This document shows, piece after piece, positions 1-11,600 of a stretch of 64,000 bases of DNA; positions within the stretch are counted from its first letter, which is position 1; the number at the start of each line of letters is the position of its first letter. Below the pieces are notes generated by a model. It did not search any database, had not been told where the DNA came from, and was given only the letters and a program-made list of their open reading frames with translations. Origin of the DNA: Heterotrichella gracilis (lineage: Eukaryota; Sar; Xanthophyceae; Tribonematales; Xanthonemataceae); assembly GCA_032358255.1 (NCBI GenBank), contig JAULBX010018857.1, positions 230,190 through 294,189 on the forward strand. The letters are read 5' to 3'. A program made the position numbers and the translations under genes.

Positions 1-61
1 CTTAACAAAAACTGATGCAGTTCTGTGGCCAGACATCCACCATGGGACCACATGCTGCTCC

Positions 62-3000
62 TCAAGCGCTCTCAATCGCCTTGACGCACTCCCCCACGGG
101 TTTGCCGTCCCGCATGGCCTCCTGCAGCGCCGCATACTCCTTCTCGTAGCTCTTGAGCAGGCTGGCTGCCTGGTACACAGCCCAGCGTGTGACGTTCTGC
201 TGCTGCGCCCCCGACAGCTTGTTTGTGCTGCGGTTGAGGATGCGCTGCAGGTCCGACAGATCGGCGGTCTGGCCCATGACCTGCAAGATTAAAGGCGGTG
301 GTTAGGATTTGCTATACAGTATCGTCTATACCCTAATAGGGTTGATGCGCTGCAGGTTGGCGGTCTGGCCCAAGACCTGCAAACTATAAGGGGGGTTTAA
401 GGTTTAGGGTTGAGGATGCGCTGCAGGTCAGCGGTTTGGCCCATGACCTGCAAAATGAAGGGGGTGGTTGGGATTTATTATACCCTAATAGGGTTGAGGA
501 TGCGCTGGAGGTCAGACAGGTCGGCGGTCTTGCCCATGACCTGCGCACACAAAACAGGCGGTTTACTTACATGCACTTGCCTCGCCATGCAACTGGAATT
601 ACCATATAATTGAACATTCTTTCAAAGACTTTTAAAATCCAAGACCTTTGACAACGTTGTGGAGTTTAATGCAATGCAGCAATAAAATGTACTGAATCAT
701 CTGGAATGTAAGTGCTGGAAACCCAACTTGTGATCTACCAAACAACCCTCACCTCCTCGTATTTGACCGCCTCCGACGCCGCCCCCGCCATCGCCACCAC
801 CGCCAGCGCGTTCACCTCCTCATCCGACAGCTGGCGCTGGAACAGGCGCTGCTGCAGCTTGGCCTCGAGGAAGTCGACGTGCGCCTGGCCAATATCCAGG
901 GAGTAGCCAGTGATGGGGCAGCCAAGGAGGTAGCCCGCCTGGGGGTGGGGGTGGTGGGTTGGGTGGGTACGGGTGGATGATGGGGTTGGGAGGGGAAAGG
1001 ATGATGGCGGCTGGAGAAAAATGTAGGTGGGTAGGAGGTATGGTACTCATTAAGTGCTTAGTTTACTGCACATCGCAACCCCATGTTCACTCCCTCTTGA
1101 CCCCATAATTCATAACCTGCCTCTCTCTGCACCCACCAACCCCAAACCCTCCACACCTAACAGTGCGCTGCCTCGTGTCCCAGCACCCTGTATCGCACGA
1201 TACCTTGACACCCCCACAACACCCTCCACCCTGAATCCCAAACACCGCCTCATGACCCAGAACCCATTTCCCTCACCGAGGTGCACCTTAAAACCTAAAC
1301 CCTGCATTCTGCATTCCACCCACTCACCAGAAAGTGCGCGGCCTCGTGTCCCAGCACCCTGTCCCTGTAGTCGGGGTACACCTGCGAGAACTTGTCAATG
1401 ATGACGGACAGCAAGCCGGGTGCGGTGGAGCCAATGGCCAGCACCACCAGGCTGATGCCGCCCACAAGGTAGGGTACAAAGAAGCCCTGCGGGAGGGGAG
1501 AAAATGAGCAGGGTCGAGAGGGGCATGGTTGCGTGGGAATAGTAGGAATGGCCATAGGAGTTACATTAATATTGGCGCCGCATGTGCAAGGCAGACTGAT
1601 AATCTGGCTGTATTGCTGGAATGCTGTAACTAACTAGCTGACTATTTACATTTGTATGTGGGTGGTTCAGATGAGCTGCACAATGAAGTGCTCATATGAC
1701 AACCATATTTGAAATAAGCCCCTGCCATTGCCATGACCCCTGGCGGAGATGTGTCAATGATTGATGCCATGCAGGGGGATGGTGGAGAGCATGGCTGTGC
1801 AAGTGACGGACTTGTTGGGTTTCAAGCCTTGTGCCTGCACAAACGCGGCAGACACACATACTATCGCACATCCCTGGAAACATGAGGTTACCAGCGCTCG
1901 AAGCTGCCATAAGGTGGGCACAAACATTGACAATGACATGGAAGGCGTATTTGATGGAGTGGCCATTGCATTATACTGACCCTACACGAGTTAGCCACGA
2001 CATGCACACGTCCGGACATAGCATGCTTACCCAGTCCCCGGGCAGGAAACCACCTGCCACTGCTACCACCGAGGTTGTGCCCACCACAGTGACCAGGAAA
2101 GCCATGTCGTTGCGCACGCTGGGGCGGCCAATCTTCTCAGGGTCCTGAAAAACAGGGGAGCAAGGGTGAGAAGGTGGCTGTGCAAAGCACAGGCCAAGAC
2201 CCTAAGCGGTGGCACGATCAATCATTTCTGGGGCCTGGTAACAGGGGAGCAGCGAGCGCGTGGCGCGGGGAGGCAGCGGCAGCAGTGCGGTGCAGGCCAC
2301 AGGCCAAACCCTAAACCCTAACCATCAACACCTGCTACCTGCACGCCAACCCTCCTCAGCTCATACAGCACAAGCCTTGGGCCATGGAAGCAACCAAGCC
2401 CTGTACATCCCTAACCCTAACCCTAACCCTTCACATTGCACATAACCCTAAACCCTTAGCACGGACCCTGAACCCTCCCCACCTGCACGCCCACCCTCCT
2501 GAGCTCGTACAGCACCACGTTGCGCCTGTCCATGAAGGAGCGGTTATCCAGCAGGGATCCCCACTTGGGGATGCCGCCGCTCTCCTTGAGGGCAGTGAAG
2601 GCGCTCAGCACATCGCTGGAGGCATCAAACTTCTGCGCAGGGTGGAGGTGGGTTAGGTACATGCATTCCAGCAAAACAGTACAGCCAGGTTAGCAGTCTG
2701 TCTTGTGGGGGTGCAAGGGTGGTAACATATGTCCTGGTGGGCGGCTGTGGTTTGAAAGCATACAAGGCGCACTACTGCTACCCTCCAGGGTGTGGAGGGG
2801 AGAGTAACAGGGTTCAAGCGTGGTTGAGGTTTGAGAGGTGGTGGGTTGAAGGACGGAGGATGCTGTTATGCATGCTTGACTTCCTCCAAAAATGCTGTTG
2901 ATGAGGTGTGTGGCGGCGTACATTTATAAGTCTTAGGGTTTTGGGTTTAGGGTGGTGCACGTGCGCGTACCACAGAGGGTGGCGCCTGCTTGACATCCAG

Positions 3001-3237
3001 CAGTGCGTCCTCAAGCTGAGTGAACAGGGCGCCTGTGTCTTGCGCTGATGCGGGCTGGGGTGTGCTGGCCTCCGCTTGTGCTTCACACCTGGTGACACCA
3101 CCTGCCTGCCGCAGGCTGGGGCTGTAGCGGTGGGCTGGGCCGGTGCGGAAGGGGGTGAATGCCTTGCTGGGGCGCCTACTGGGGAGGGCTGCTGGCTGCA
3201 GGACTGCTTGGCTGGTATGGCTGAGAGTGAACGCCAT
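62..3237 (-). CDS. Chloroplast M41-like membrane peptidase without AAA domain
   Basis: Six exons on the minus strand: 3237-2971, 2632-2483, 2144-2031, 1486-1328, 938-753, 280-62; every junction is GT-AG and the frame is continuous (364 aa). The start is the ATG at 3237, which opens a basic, Ser/Ala-rich N-terminus typical of a plastid transit peptide. Exons 3-4 encode two hydrophobic segments. Exon 4 ends with the zinc motif HEAAH (about residues 224-228) and exon 5 continues GYLLGCPITGYSLDIG. Exon 6 carries QTADLSDLQRILNRS and an NVTRWA segment. These match the plant FtsH-like M41 family that lacks an ATPase domain (At5g27290/VIR3-like, by my recollection). The protein is probably a thylakoid or envelope membrane metallopeptidase; the HExxH is intact, but activity and substrate are unknown. 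Introns 2, 4 and 5 hold copies of neighbouring exon edges. It is head to head with the nucleoside transporter. Confidence 0.88.
340..546 (-). repeat. Three echoes of the exon 6 acceptor edge
   Basis: Intron 5 of the M41-like gene contains three degenerate copies (340-385, 408-457, 493-546) of the sequence spanning the acceptor and start of exon 6 (real copy about 235-286). The spacers contain telomere-like pieces such as GGTTTAGGGTTG and CCCTAATAGGGTTG on the plus strand, so CCCTAAA-type in the gene's sense. The third copy has lost its acceptor: the second base of CTGCAG is changed in CTGCGC. Confidence 0.85.
1161..1193 (-). repeat. Echo of the exon 4 donor edge
   Basis: A copy of the last bases of exon 4 of the M41-like gene (real copy about 1331-1370) lies in intron 4. 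The shared core is CCTCGTGTCCCAGCACCCTG. Confidence 0.7.
2331..2372 (-). repeat. Echo of the exon 2 donor edge with telomere-like repeats
   Basis: A copy of the exon 2 end and donor (real copy about 2481-2522) sits in intron 2. It is separated from the real copy by CCTAACCCTAACCCTAACCC-type repeats at 2405-2430, with more heptamers at 2308-2322. Confidence 0.7.
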
Positions 3238-4126
3238 TGTGCTAAGTAGGTGTGGTTAAGTAATTGAGGGGTTGTGTGGATACAGATGAAACGCTCTTGC
3301 TGTGTGAGCTGGTTGTTGGTGTTGGTGTTTGGTCGAGTGGCTGTGGAGTGGGGTTCTGTTCCAGGGTTGCTGAGGCACCACCAGGAACGAACTGTCAATG
3401 GCACACCAGGTGTATGGGCTGTGTTTACTAGTCGAGCACTTCCTCAGTCGCGATACAACCAAGAGGTATGAATCGGTGACAAGAAGTCCAAACCACGAGT
3501 ACACTGTCCTATTTGGGCAGGTATATACCTTGAGCACTTGGTTCACTGAGTTCTTCGCTATCTGATCAACGAGCTAGATATGTGACGGAAATATCCGGGT
3601 TAACTAGCTAGTGATGGCTCTTGCTGCACGGTTTTGCAGGCTTTGCTGTCCATGCTGGTTTGTGGGCAAAAACAGGTTTCTAGAGTCTGCAGTCACTCTC
3701 AATTGCCTGTGGGCAGTCGAGAAACAATGACGTGTCCATCTGTCGTTTGACCTTTCGTGATGACGAGGTGACGATCATGCGACATGTGGCATCCTTTCGC
3801 CCTCCCACAATGCATGCATATAAACGCAGGTTGGCGTGTGGAACACCATTGCAAAACTCGTGCAATGCGTGTGCAATTGGCACATGCAGACGACCTCTTC
3901 TGACGCAGGTTGTGGCCCTGAATCTCATATTGATAACTGCGCATAATACCTTATGCATGTACAGCTTTGAACAGCTCTCTACTAAGCAACAACAGCAGCC
4001 ACTATGTAGGCCCAGCCGGGACGTCACACGCTGTGTCAACCCAGAGGCTCCAGGCCCTATGGGCAGTCCTTAAATAAGCTCGAGTGAAAAATAGGGGCGG
4101 ACAAAGACTGTCCATCAACAACCAAT
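3238..4126. promoter_or_regulatory. Divergent intergenic region, M41-like and nucleoside transporter
   Basis: About 890 bp lie between the start codons of two head-to-head genes. I see no convincing exon here. Open frames exist on both strands but they have no family resemblance and their composition is like the surrounding non-coding DNA. The region should contain both promoters and 5' UTRs; no clear core element was recognised. Confidence 0.5.
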
Positions 4127-7100
4127 ATGGCGTTTGTCGACCGTTCAACGCTGTGCTTCTTCTTGCTGTCGGTGCGTTCTGCCACCCTTTCATAGCTTGG
4201 CGAATACCTGTGCGAGGCCCAACACAACAACTGTAGACATAGATACCCGTAAGGAGTGTTATGAAAGTTCAGGCAATAAGTCCTGCCTGGTAGCCAGCAC
4301 CTGGCACGTGTGTGCGCTAAGATCACTACTTTTGAACTCGATTCAAAACACCGTTTGCAAAGTGCTGCTTGCCACACCATTGCTGGTGCCAACAGTTGGT
4401 TCTTTGCATCCCACTGGTGCAACCAACACCTTTATGGCTGCCCACTTGCTCGCAAAATGATTGGTGACACCAGTGAGTCTTTGATAGCTCGAGTCCCTGT
4501 GCAACCCAACACATACATGGTACCTCATAGCTCCATATGCACCTCGTGTGCGCGGCAACCTCTCAGCACTACTGTGTCCTACCAACCCTGTCTCCAAATC
4601 TATTTCCAACACTGCACACAACCCTGGCATTTCCTCCTCAGTAAGTAACCTAACCCCCTGCTTGCGCTCAGATCGCATACACCGTGGGGTGGACCACCAT
4701 ATCATCGCAGCTGGGCTACTACAAGGTGCTGTATGGGCCGGGAATCCTCCTGCAGCTCAACATCGCCTACTTCCTCCCCTCCATACCCATACTGCTCTGC
4801 CAGCAGGCGTTTGACGAGTATTTCGATAAGGCATGCGGCGTAAGGCGGGCCATGCTGGCTCGATTCTTTGTAGGTGCGCGCAGCCTCAATGTCACTGCAG
4901 TACATTATCATGCCACCATGCTGAGTTGTGCGTATAGTGACTTTACATGCCATTATAAACTCCATGGAAAGTCAGAGTTGGCTGAAAATGCCCCAATCCT
5001 AGAGTTTGCAGTCATGGACTTCACAGGAATGCGTGAAGTACGATAGTGCGTGTCCGAGTACCACCTTACACCTGGTGCAGGGTTTGGTGGCAGCGCCTTG
5101 ATCACCGCGCTCTTCCCGCTGCAAGCCTCCAGCCTGCACCTGCTGGTGGCAAGTACAGTGACCCTGGGCCTGTGCTGCGGGGTGGCATTCGGGTGCTCCT
5201 ACGAGCTTGTTTCTCGCTTCCCCGACAACAGCAGCGTGGCGCTCAATCTAGGTAGGGAACCTGTCCTACTTACGTTCTAACATGCGTTTCAGCCTAGGTG
5301 GAACTGAGCGCCAGGCATTGCCACCACTCGCGTGTCTGCAAAGCCCGCCACGGTGCTTATATACCACAGGCAATACATGGATCGGCGCCAGGCAATGCAA
5401 CCACTCAAGGGGCCTGTATTGCATGATAAACCTCCTTGCATGTGCATATATGGACCAACTGGCTTACCAGCCCTTCCCTCCCCTGCAGGTTTTGTATGCA
5501 GCGGTCCCCTAGTCCTGCTATTGGAAGCTGCCCTGCGCATCGGTCCTCGGCCCCAAGCCAGGCAACAGGTGGTCTTGTTCGAGGGGGTGGCGGTCCTTAC
5601 CCTCATAGGGTTGGTGGCCGCCATGGGGGTGCTTCGCAAGGTGGCCCCAGAGGAGGTGGAGGTGTTGGACTTGGCAGGGGAGGGGCCAAGGGAGGCGGTG
5701 GATGGGTGGGCGGGGGAACGGGGAGGGAGCTTCACGCAGCAAGGCGCAAGGTGAGGGGCGGGCGAAGGGTGAGGGCCAAGGGTGGCAGTGGTCAGGAGCC
5801 TGTTGTGCTGTGCTGGCGGGTGCATATTGGGGCTAAGGAGTAGTTGTTGAAAGTGAAACTTGGGTGCTGGAGGGTAACACAAGGTGATCAGTGGGAGGTG
5901 GATACGCCATTTATATAATCTGGGAGATTATTTAGACTTGAGTTACATCCTATGCAGTTTCTGTGATTTTTCATGGTGCATATTTTTGTGAGATGAATGC
6001 AATGCAATGCCTTTCCGACCCATTTAGGCCTGGTGCTGGTGCCCGCAGGTACATGCCCCGCATTGCAGCAGATGGGGCATCTCCCACATACAGGTGGGGC
6101 CTGCCCACCTACTTTGACCCAAGCACGCCCCATGCGGCGGGGTCGCCCAACGCACTGGACGCCTCAAAGCGCCAAGAGGAGAACGATGAACAGGAGACAC
6201 TGGCGTTGCTGCAGGTATGGGACAGGGGGATGGCACTTGCTGTTGTCTTTGCGAACCCTCTTCTGTATACGTTTATTTACACAACAAACAGTTACTGCGG
6301 ATTTATTGAATTCGTGTACGTTTTTGTATCTGTTGGGTATAAAGTTAGGTGTGTCAACACTGAATCTGCGATGAAACAAATACTTCCTTCACTATTTCTG
6401 TTTTGATACATTTGTACTTAACTGGCACTGCACCTGATGACAGCGCAAACAGCATCGTATTTCCTGTAATTTGTTACATTCTTAAAAATACCGTGATGTT
6501 TCTATTACTGGGGTTGCTGCAGCCGGATGACAGCGCCAGCAGCAGTGCGGGCTCATCCGATGCCAGCATCTTGGGAACCAAGGCTGTGATCCGGAAAGTG
6601 AGACCCTTTGGAGTTGCGCTCTTCCTCAGCGTGGTGACCTCGGTGCTCCTGTTCCCCTTCTTCACATACATACCCACATGCGGGACCTTTGGGGAGATGC
6701 TGCCACAGGTGAAATCACATGCATGGCAACACCCTGTGTACCACCACGCGCACTACAGTTACCACGGGGGTCGTGCATCCAGTTGGTCTGGGCCCCACAT
6801 CATAACAGGCTCCCACACTGATGTACAACCCCTTGCCCTCCAGGTTATCTTTGCGGTGCCTGAACCTAAGCCTTAAACCCATAAGTTGTCTTTAAGCCTA
6901 ACGCCTCAACCCTAAATTACTCCGCAATTGCCCCCGCAGGTCATGTTTGCGGTGCGCGTTCTGAGCGACATACTCGGGCGCGTGGCCCCGGCGCGCCTGC
7001 GCACCCGCTCGCCGCGCGTGCTGCTCGCCCTGGCCGCCCTCAAAACCGCCACCACCCCGCTTTTCTTCCTCTACCTGCTCCCCCTGTGGCCCAGCCACCG

Positions 7101-7404
7101 GCGCAGCGACGCCTGGATGATGGCCTACGTGGCCTGCCAGTGGGTCCTGTCTGGGTACATCAACACGTGCGCCTACATCGCGGCGCCGGCGTCGGTGCCG
7201 CGGGGCGCGGGGCAGCGCGTGGGCGGGGCCATGGCGCTGCTGTTCCAGCTGGCGTGCCTGGCTGCGCTGCTGCTGGCGGTGCTGGTGGAGCATCTGCTTG
7301 TGCAGTTGCAGCCTGCGGCGGGGGCCAGCAGAGGGGTGGGCGAGTACCATGAGATGGTGCATGCCATGCTGACGCACGGGGCGGTAGTGCACCAGGGGCG
7401 ATGA
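4127..7404 (+). CDS. Equilibrative nucleoside transporter (SLC29/ENT family)
   Basis: Seven exons: 4127-4171, 4672-4873, 5081-5251, 5489-5750, 6049-6214, 6523-6708, 6940-7404; frame is continuous across all six GT-AG introns (498 aa). The tiny first exon (15 codons, MAFVDRST...) splits transmembrane segment 1 and restores it when joined to exon 2. The protein has many hydrophobic segments and a hydrophilic loop (about residues 210-300) between two bundles. Family features include the TM1-like GWTTISSQLGYY, the late segment with D-x-x-GR (SDILGR) and a GYINTCAYIAAP block resembling the TM11 region of ENTs. It would move nucleosides or nucleobases across the plasma membrane or a vacuolar membrane; substrate and location cannot be read from sequence. 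Introns 5 and 6 carry exon-edge echoes. Confidence 0.85.
6430..6457 (+). repeat. Echo of the exon 6 acceptor edge (nucleoside transporter)
   Basis: The segment containing CCTGATGACAGCGCAAACAG resembles the start of exon 6 (CCGGATGACAGCGCCAGCAG at 6523). Confidence 0.6.
6835..6866 (+). repeat. Echo of the exon 7 acceptor edge (nucleoside transporter)
   Basis: CAGGTTATCTTTGCGGTGCC at 6841 is a near copy of the real acceptor and exon 7 start at 6937. The spacer carries degenerate CCTAA-type heptamers, including CCCTAAAT at 6910. Confidence 0.75.
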
Positions 7405-8671
7405 CGCAGCTGTAGGGATTTATGCTTAGGTTTTTGTCTGCTGACACTTCAAGTGAGTCTATTAGATGCAAGTACCATTTTTGTACTGAGCCTGTGAGTT
7501 TCCCAATATCATAGCTTTTATTAAGCAAGTACGACTAAATTAGATGATTGCATTGCAATTTGCAATTCCCAATAGCAAGTTGAAATTGGTGTATCATAGT
7601 GACAGAATAGAAAGACAGAAAGGGAACGCGCAACGGGTGCGTACAATACAGTAGCAATTCATCTTATTTGGCAATGCCAGGATATGTCCTAGGAGGACAA
7701 GCCTTGGCGGCTCTCTATTAGTAAAGCACACAGTGCTTGATGCGCAATTTATGCAGGGAGCGCCCGGCCCGGCACTGAGACCAGACTTCAGTGCAGGTTA
7801 ACATCAGGCCTGGGCCGCATTCCATCACAACTGCACACCGCGTCATGCCATGCGGCGCATTCACATTCCATTTAATGTAGCCCATGTGCATGTTCACTGC
7901 CACGGCGAGCCTGAAAGTGATACCCAGGATTACGGGATCCATAGCTCCAAACCGAAATGAATATCATAGAAAATAACATCTTGGCAATCTCACTTGAAAT
8001 GCAGCTTGATACAAAACTGGTGTGCGCACTGGAATCCACTGCAGACTCTTGGCAAGAGTGCATGGTATAAAAAAGCCAATGACCAATACTGCCAAAACAT
8101 CGTATGCATCGCACCACAATGAGTGATGCACCATTCCTGCATGATCCAATATGCAAATTTTAGGGTCAGGGACCCCATGTATGACCCATAACACAATGCC
8201 ATCAGCGACAAGTTCGGCTACAGTCTCACAACAAAATCCATTTCGAACAAATTCATAAAACAATTCTGCAAACTTGCACATGATGCAGCCAGCCTGGCTG
8301 CCCATTGGCACACACAGCTCGCTGTTGCACGTGGATCAGCCAAGCACCCTGGGATTTTGCACCCTAGGGGTGCACATGGGCCTGTAATAAAGCCGCTGAC
8401 GCTCTGGGTGGATTCCACAAAAACACTGCAAGCCCCACCAACCCTTGAGGAGCATTGGCACCCAGATTCATCATCCGCCTGCTCAGCATGCCTCAAAACC
8501 TTTAAGCCGCCACCCCACAGACGTCCTCACAGCGCCAAGGGCGGCGATTGCATGACATAGCCTGAGGGCTAGCCAGGACACAGCGCGGGGGTGCGCTGGG
8601 ATATCCAAAAGCCCTGCTGCGCTGGTAAAAACCAACTTGAAGCCCCAACTGCCAACCACTTCAGCTGGCAC
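7405..8671. other. Intergenic, tail-to-tail; no gene seen
   Basis: About 1.27 kb lie between the 3' ends of the nucleoside transporter and the SLC44-like gene. Composition falls towards AT in 7500-8300. 8570-8620 weakly resembles the repetitive Gly/Pro/Tyr coding sequence of the last SLC44-like exon. No supported coding exon or RNA gene. Confidence 0.5.
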
Positions 8672-11600
8672 TCACACCTTGGAGTAGCCGTCAGCCCCAT
8701 GCGGACCGCTGTAGGGCGGCGCCTGTGGGGCATACCCCGAGGGCTGGCCATAGGGCTGGCCCGGGTAGGGCGCAGGGGGAGCGCTGGGGTACCCAAACCC
8801 TGGCTGCTGCCCCGGGTAGGGCTGCTGGTGGGGGTGGGTGTAGTGCTGCGGGGGCATGGGGTACTGGCCCTGCTGGCCTGAGGGTGCCCCGTACTGGATC
8901 TCCCCACCTGGCTGCTGCACAACTGCGCCCACGGGCACCTGCGCGGTGCACAACCACTCCTTCAATGCCATGGTACCTCAAGGGCAACAGTGTACCAGCA
9001 ATGCAACATCGCCCCCCACCCCCACCCCACCCTCCTCACCTGTGCAAATACCTGGTGCGCCTCAGACCCCCACATTCCACCCCCTCGCGGAGTGCAAGCA
9101 CTGGGCAAGTAAACCCTAACCCCAAATCCTGCAATGTGAAGCTGTGCAATCATGGCACAGCGCACCCAGCATGCACATGCATATGCAATCACCCCACCTG
9201 TGCAAACACCTGGTGCACCTCCACGCGCGTGACTGCCTGCGTGTCCTTGTCCATTGCGTAGCACATGTACACCGCGTCAATCACGTTGAGCAGCACTCCG
9301 CTGAAGAACATGAGCACAACCAGCGACAGCACAAAGGACAGGCCGCCCACGATGCCCGCCTCCTGCAAGAGGGGACAGCGAGAAAATTTGGAATGGAGGA
9401 GAGGATGGCGAATATGGGCACAACCAGCAACAGGCCAATAGAGAGGACAACCACGACGCCCGCCTCCTGCAAGGGGAGGAGGGTAATTTTATGAAGATGG
9501 CGGAGCGAACCATGGAGAGAGCAGGGGATGGAGAGGACAGGAGGAGAGGCGAGAGTTGCTTGCCGCTGGTGATTTTAGGGGATTCACAAGCATGCCGCAC
9601 GCGCACTAGTGTCACAGCCTTGAAATGCTGCCATATCAAATCCCAGATGCCCGAGAAAGACGCCAATACTGCATGCGTTGCCCCGAAAAAATGCACCTGG
9701 TCAAGGACAGACTACAAACTAATCTGAGCTCAAATCACAAAGATGCATATTCTAAGCTGATTTGTTTCTACATCATTTTCCCGTCATGAGTTTTCTCCAT
9801 ATCGCTCCTTTCAGGCAATTTGTCAAATAACCACCAACCCACTCACCATGTGCGCATTGTTGTGGCGCGAGAAGCCCAGGTAGCTGAGCCCGTAGATGGC
9901 CATGGCACCCACCACGCTCAGCGCAAAGGAGCCCAGGTTGAGCACCATGGGCGGGAACCACCACACCCCATAGGTCTTGAGGAAGTTGCGCGCCAGGAGC
10001 GAGGTGGCGCTGCGCCCCGCGGCGAAAAAGGCCTCCCCAGTGATGGCCATGCGCACCGTGGCAAACTTTGTGATGAACTCGATGAGCGCATACACGCAGG
10101 TGAGGAGCAGCGAGCCGCATGCAATGAGCAGGTTGTCGCCGCCGCTCTCTGCGCGCTTCTCCTTAGCCCTGTTGGAACAGGAAAATATTACAACTTTATC
10201 AACAATTAGAGGAAGAGGGGATTTCTCATGCAGGATCAAAACTTTTGCATAGCATTTGCATTGTCATGCAGCCATTGCGTGACGGTTGCATAAGGAGTGA
10301 GCCCCCTGAACCAAAGTGCCACTACGGGCATGGGAGAATGCTTCCTCCCATCTACAGTAATGCTTTGCTTCCTCATATTTTGCCCGTGCACGATGATGCT
10401 ATGCCAGGAATAGATGGCAAAAATTGCGCATTCCTTCCTTACTTTTCCATTGCCTGGCGCGCCATCTGGACCAGCGTGAGCACCAGGCTGCCCAGCGACA
10501 GCGACCCAAAGTTAGGCCCCATGGCGTGCCTCACTGATCGCATGGTTGCCCCCTTGGTGGTGGTCACGCCCTGGGGCTTGAAGTACCACTGCGCAATGAC
10601 GCCCGCAATGACGTACACGCGGATCTGCGAGACACACAAATATATATAAGTATCCAAGCATATTTGTGATACAACAAGCAGGAAAAGCAGCAGATATTGA
10701 CGATCAGACGTCTGCAGTGCGCACAGTCCACGGCAAGGTAAAGGGCCTAGTTACCCTAAACCCTTAACCAAACCCCCACAGTGCGCATGGTAGTCCACAG
10801 CATGGTGAAGAGCTTGGTAAACGTAAACCCTAAACCTTCAACCCTAAAGGCATACCTCAGCGGTGAGCATGATGGTCCACAGCATGGTAAAAGGCCCGAG
10901 GCTCATGTATGCCATGGCCCAGTCATCGGGCTGCCACACGCAGCAAGCCACAGGCTGCCCCTCGTCATCCACGCACTGGCTCCTGCCCTCGCGCGCACCT
11001 GCGGGGAAGGGGCGAGAAGGGTTAATGACATGATTACAATCACTGTTATAAGAAAGGATCTCATGAAATCATGTGCACAGCACCGGCTTAGGGGTTGTAA
11101 AAGGAGAGAATGAATATAAACAAAACCATGACCGATCACATTTAGGGTTAAAATTAGGGTAAGGGTTTGCCCATAGAGGGCGCGGCGTACCGTTAGGCTG
11201 CACTGATCCGTTCATGTACGCCGCGCCCATCATGACCACCAGCGGCAGCAGCGCCAGCGCCAGCACCAGGTTGAGCAGCAGCACAAACAGGAACAGGCCG
11301 GGGTTGTCGTTCAGGCCGTCGGCAGACACCTTGAGGAGCCGCGCGCACAGCTCAATCTGGCTGCGCCTGCAGGGTTAGGGTTTGTGATTTAGGGTTTAGG
11401 AGCGGGGCGCACAGCTCAATCTGGCTGCGCCTGCAGGGTTAAGGTTTGTGATTTAGGGTTTAGGAGTCGGGCGCACAGCTCGATCTGGCTGCGCCTGCAG
11501 GGCAGTCAGGCGCTATTATTAAGGGTTTAAGGTTTGGGATCTAGGGTTTGGGGCCCACAGCTCGATCTGACTGCGCCTAGGTTTAGGGTTTAGGGTTTTC

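Noticed and set aside
2308-2455. Telomeric heptamers as evidence of a chromosome end
   Set aside because: The runs are short, degenerate, in both orientations and lie inside introns with genes on both sides; a terminal telomere would be long and one-sided.
2814-3404. 196-codon minus-strand open frame
   Set aside because: Overlaps exon 1 of the M41-like gene in another frame; low-complexity Pro/His/Ser composition and no family.
6898-7392. 164-codon minus-strand frame
   Set aside because: Antisense to the last exon of the nucleoside transporter; Arg/His/Gln-rich, as expected for the complement of a GC-rich membrane-protein exon.
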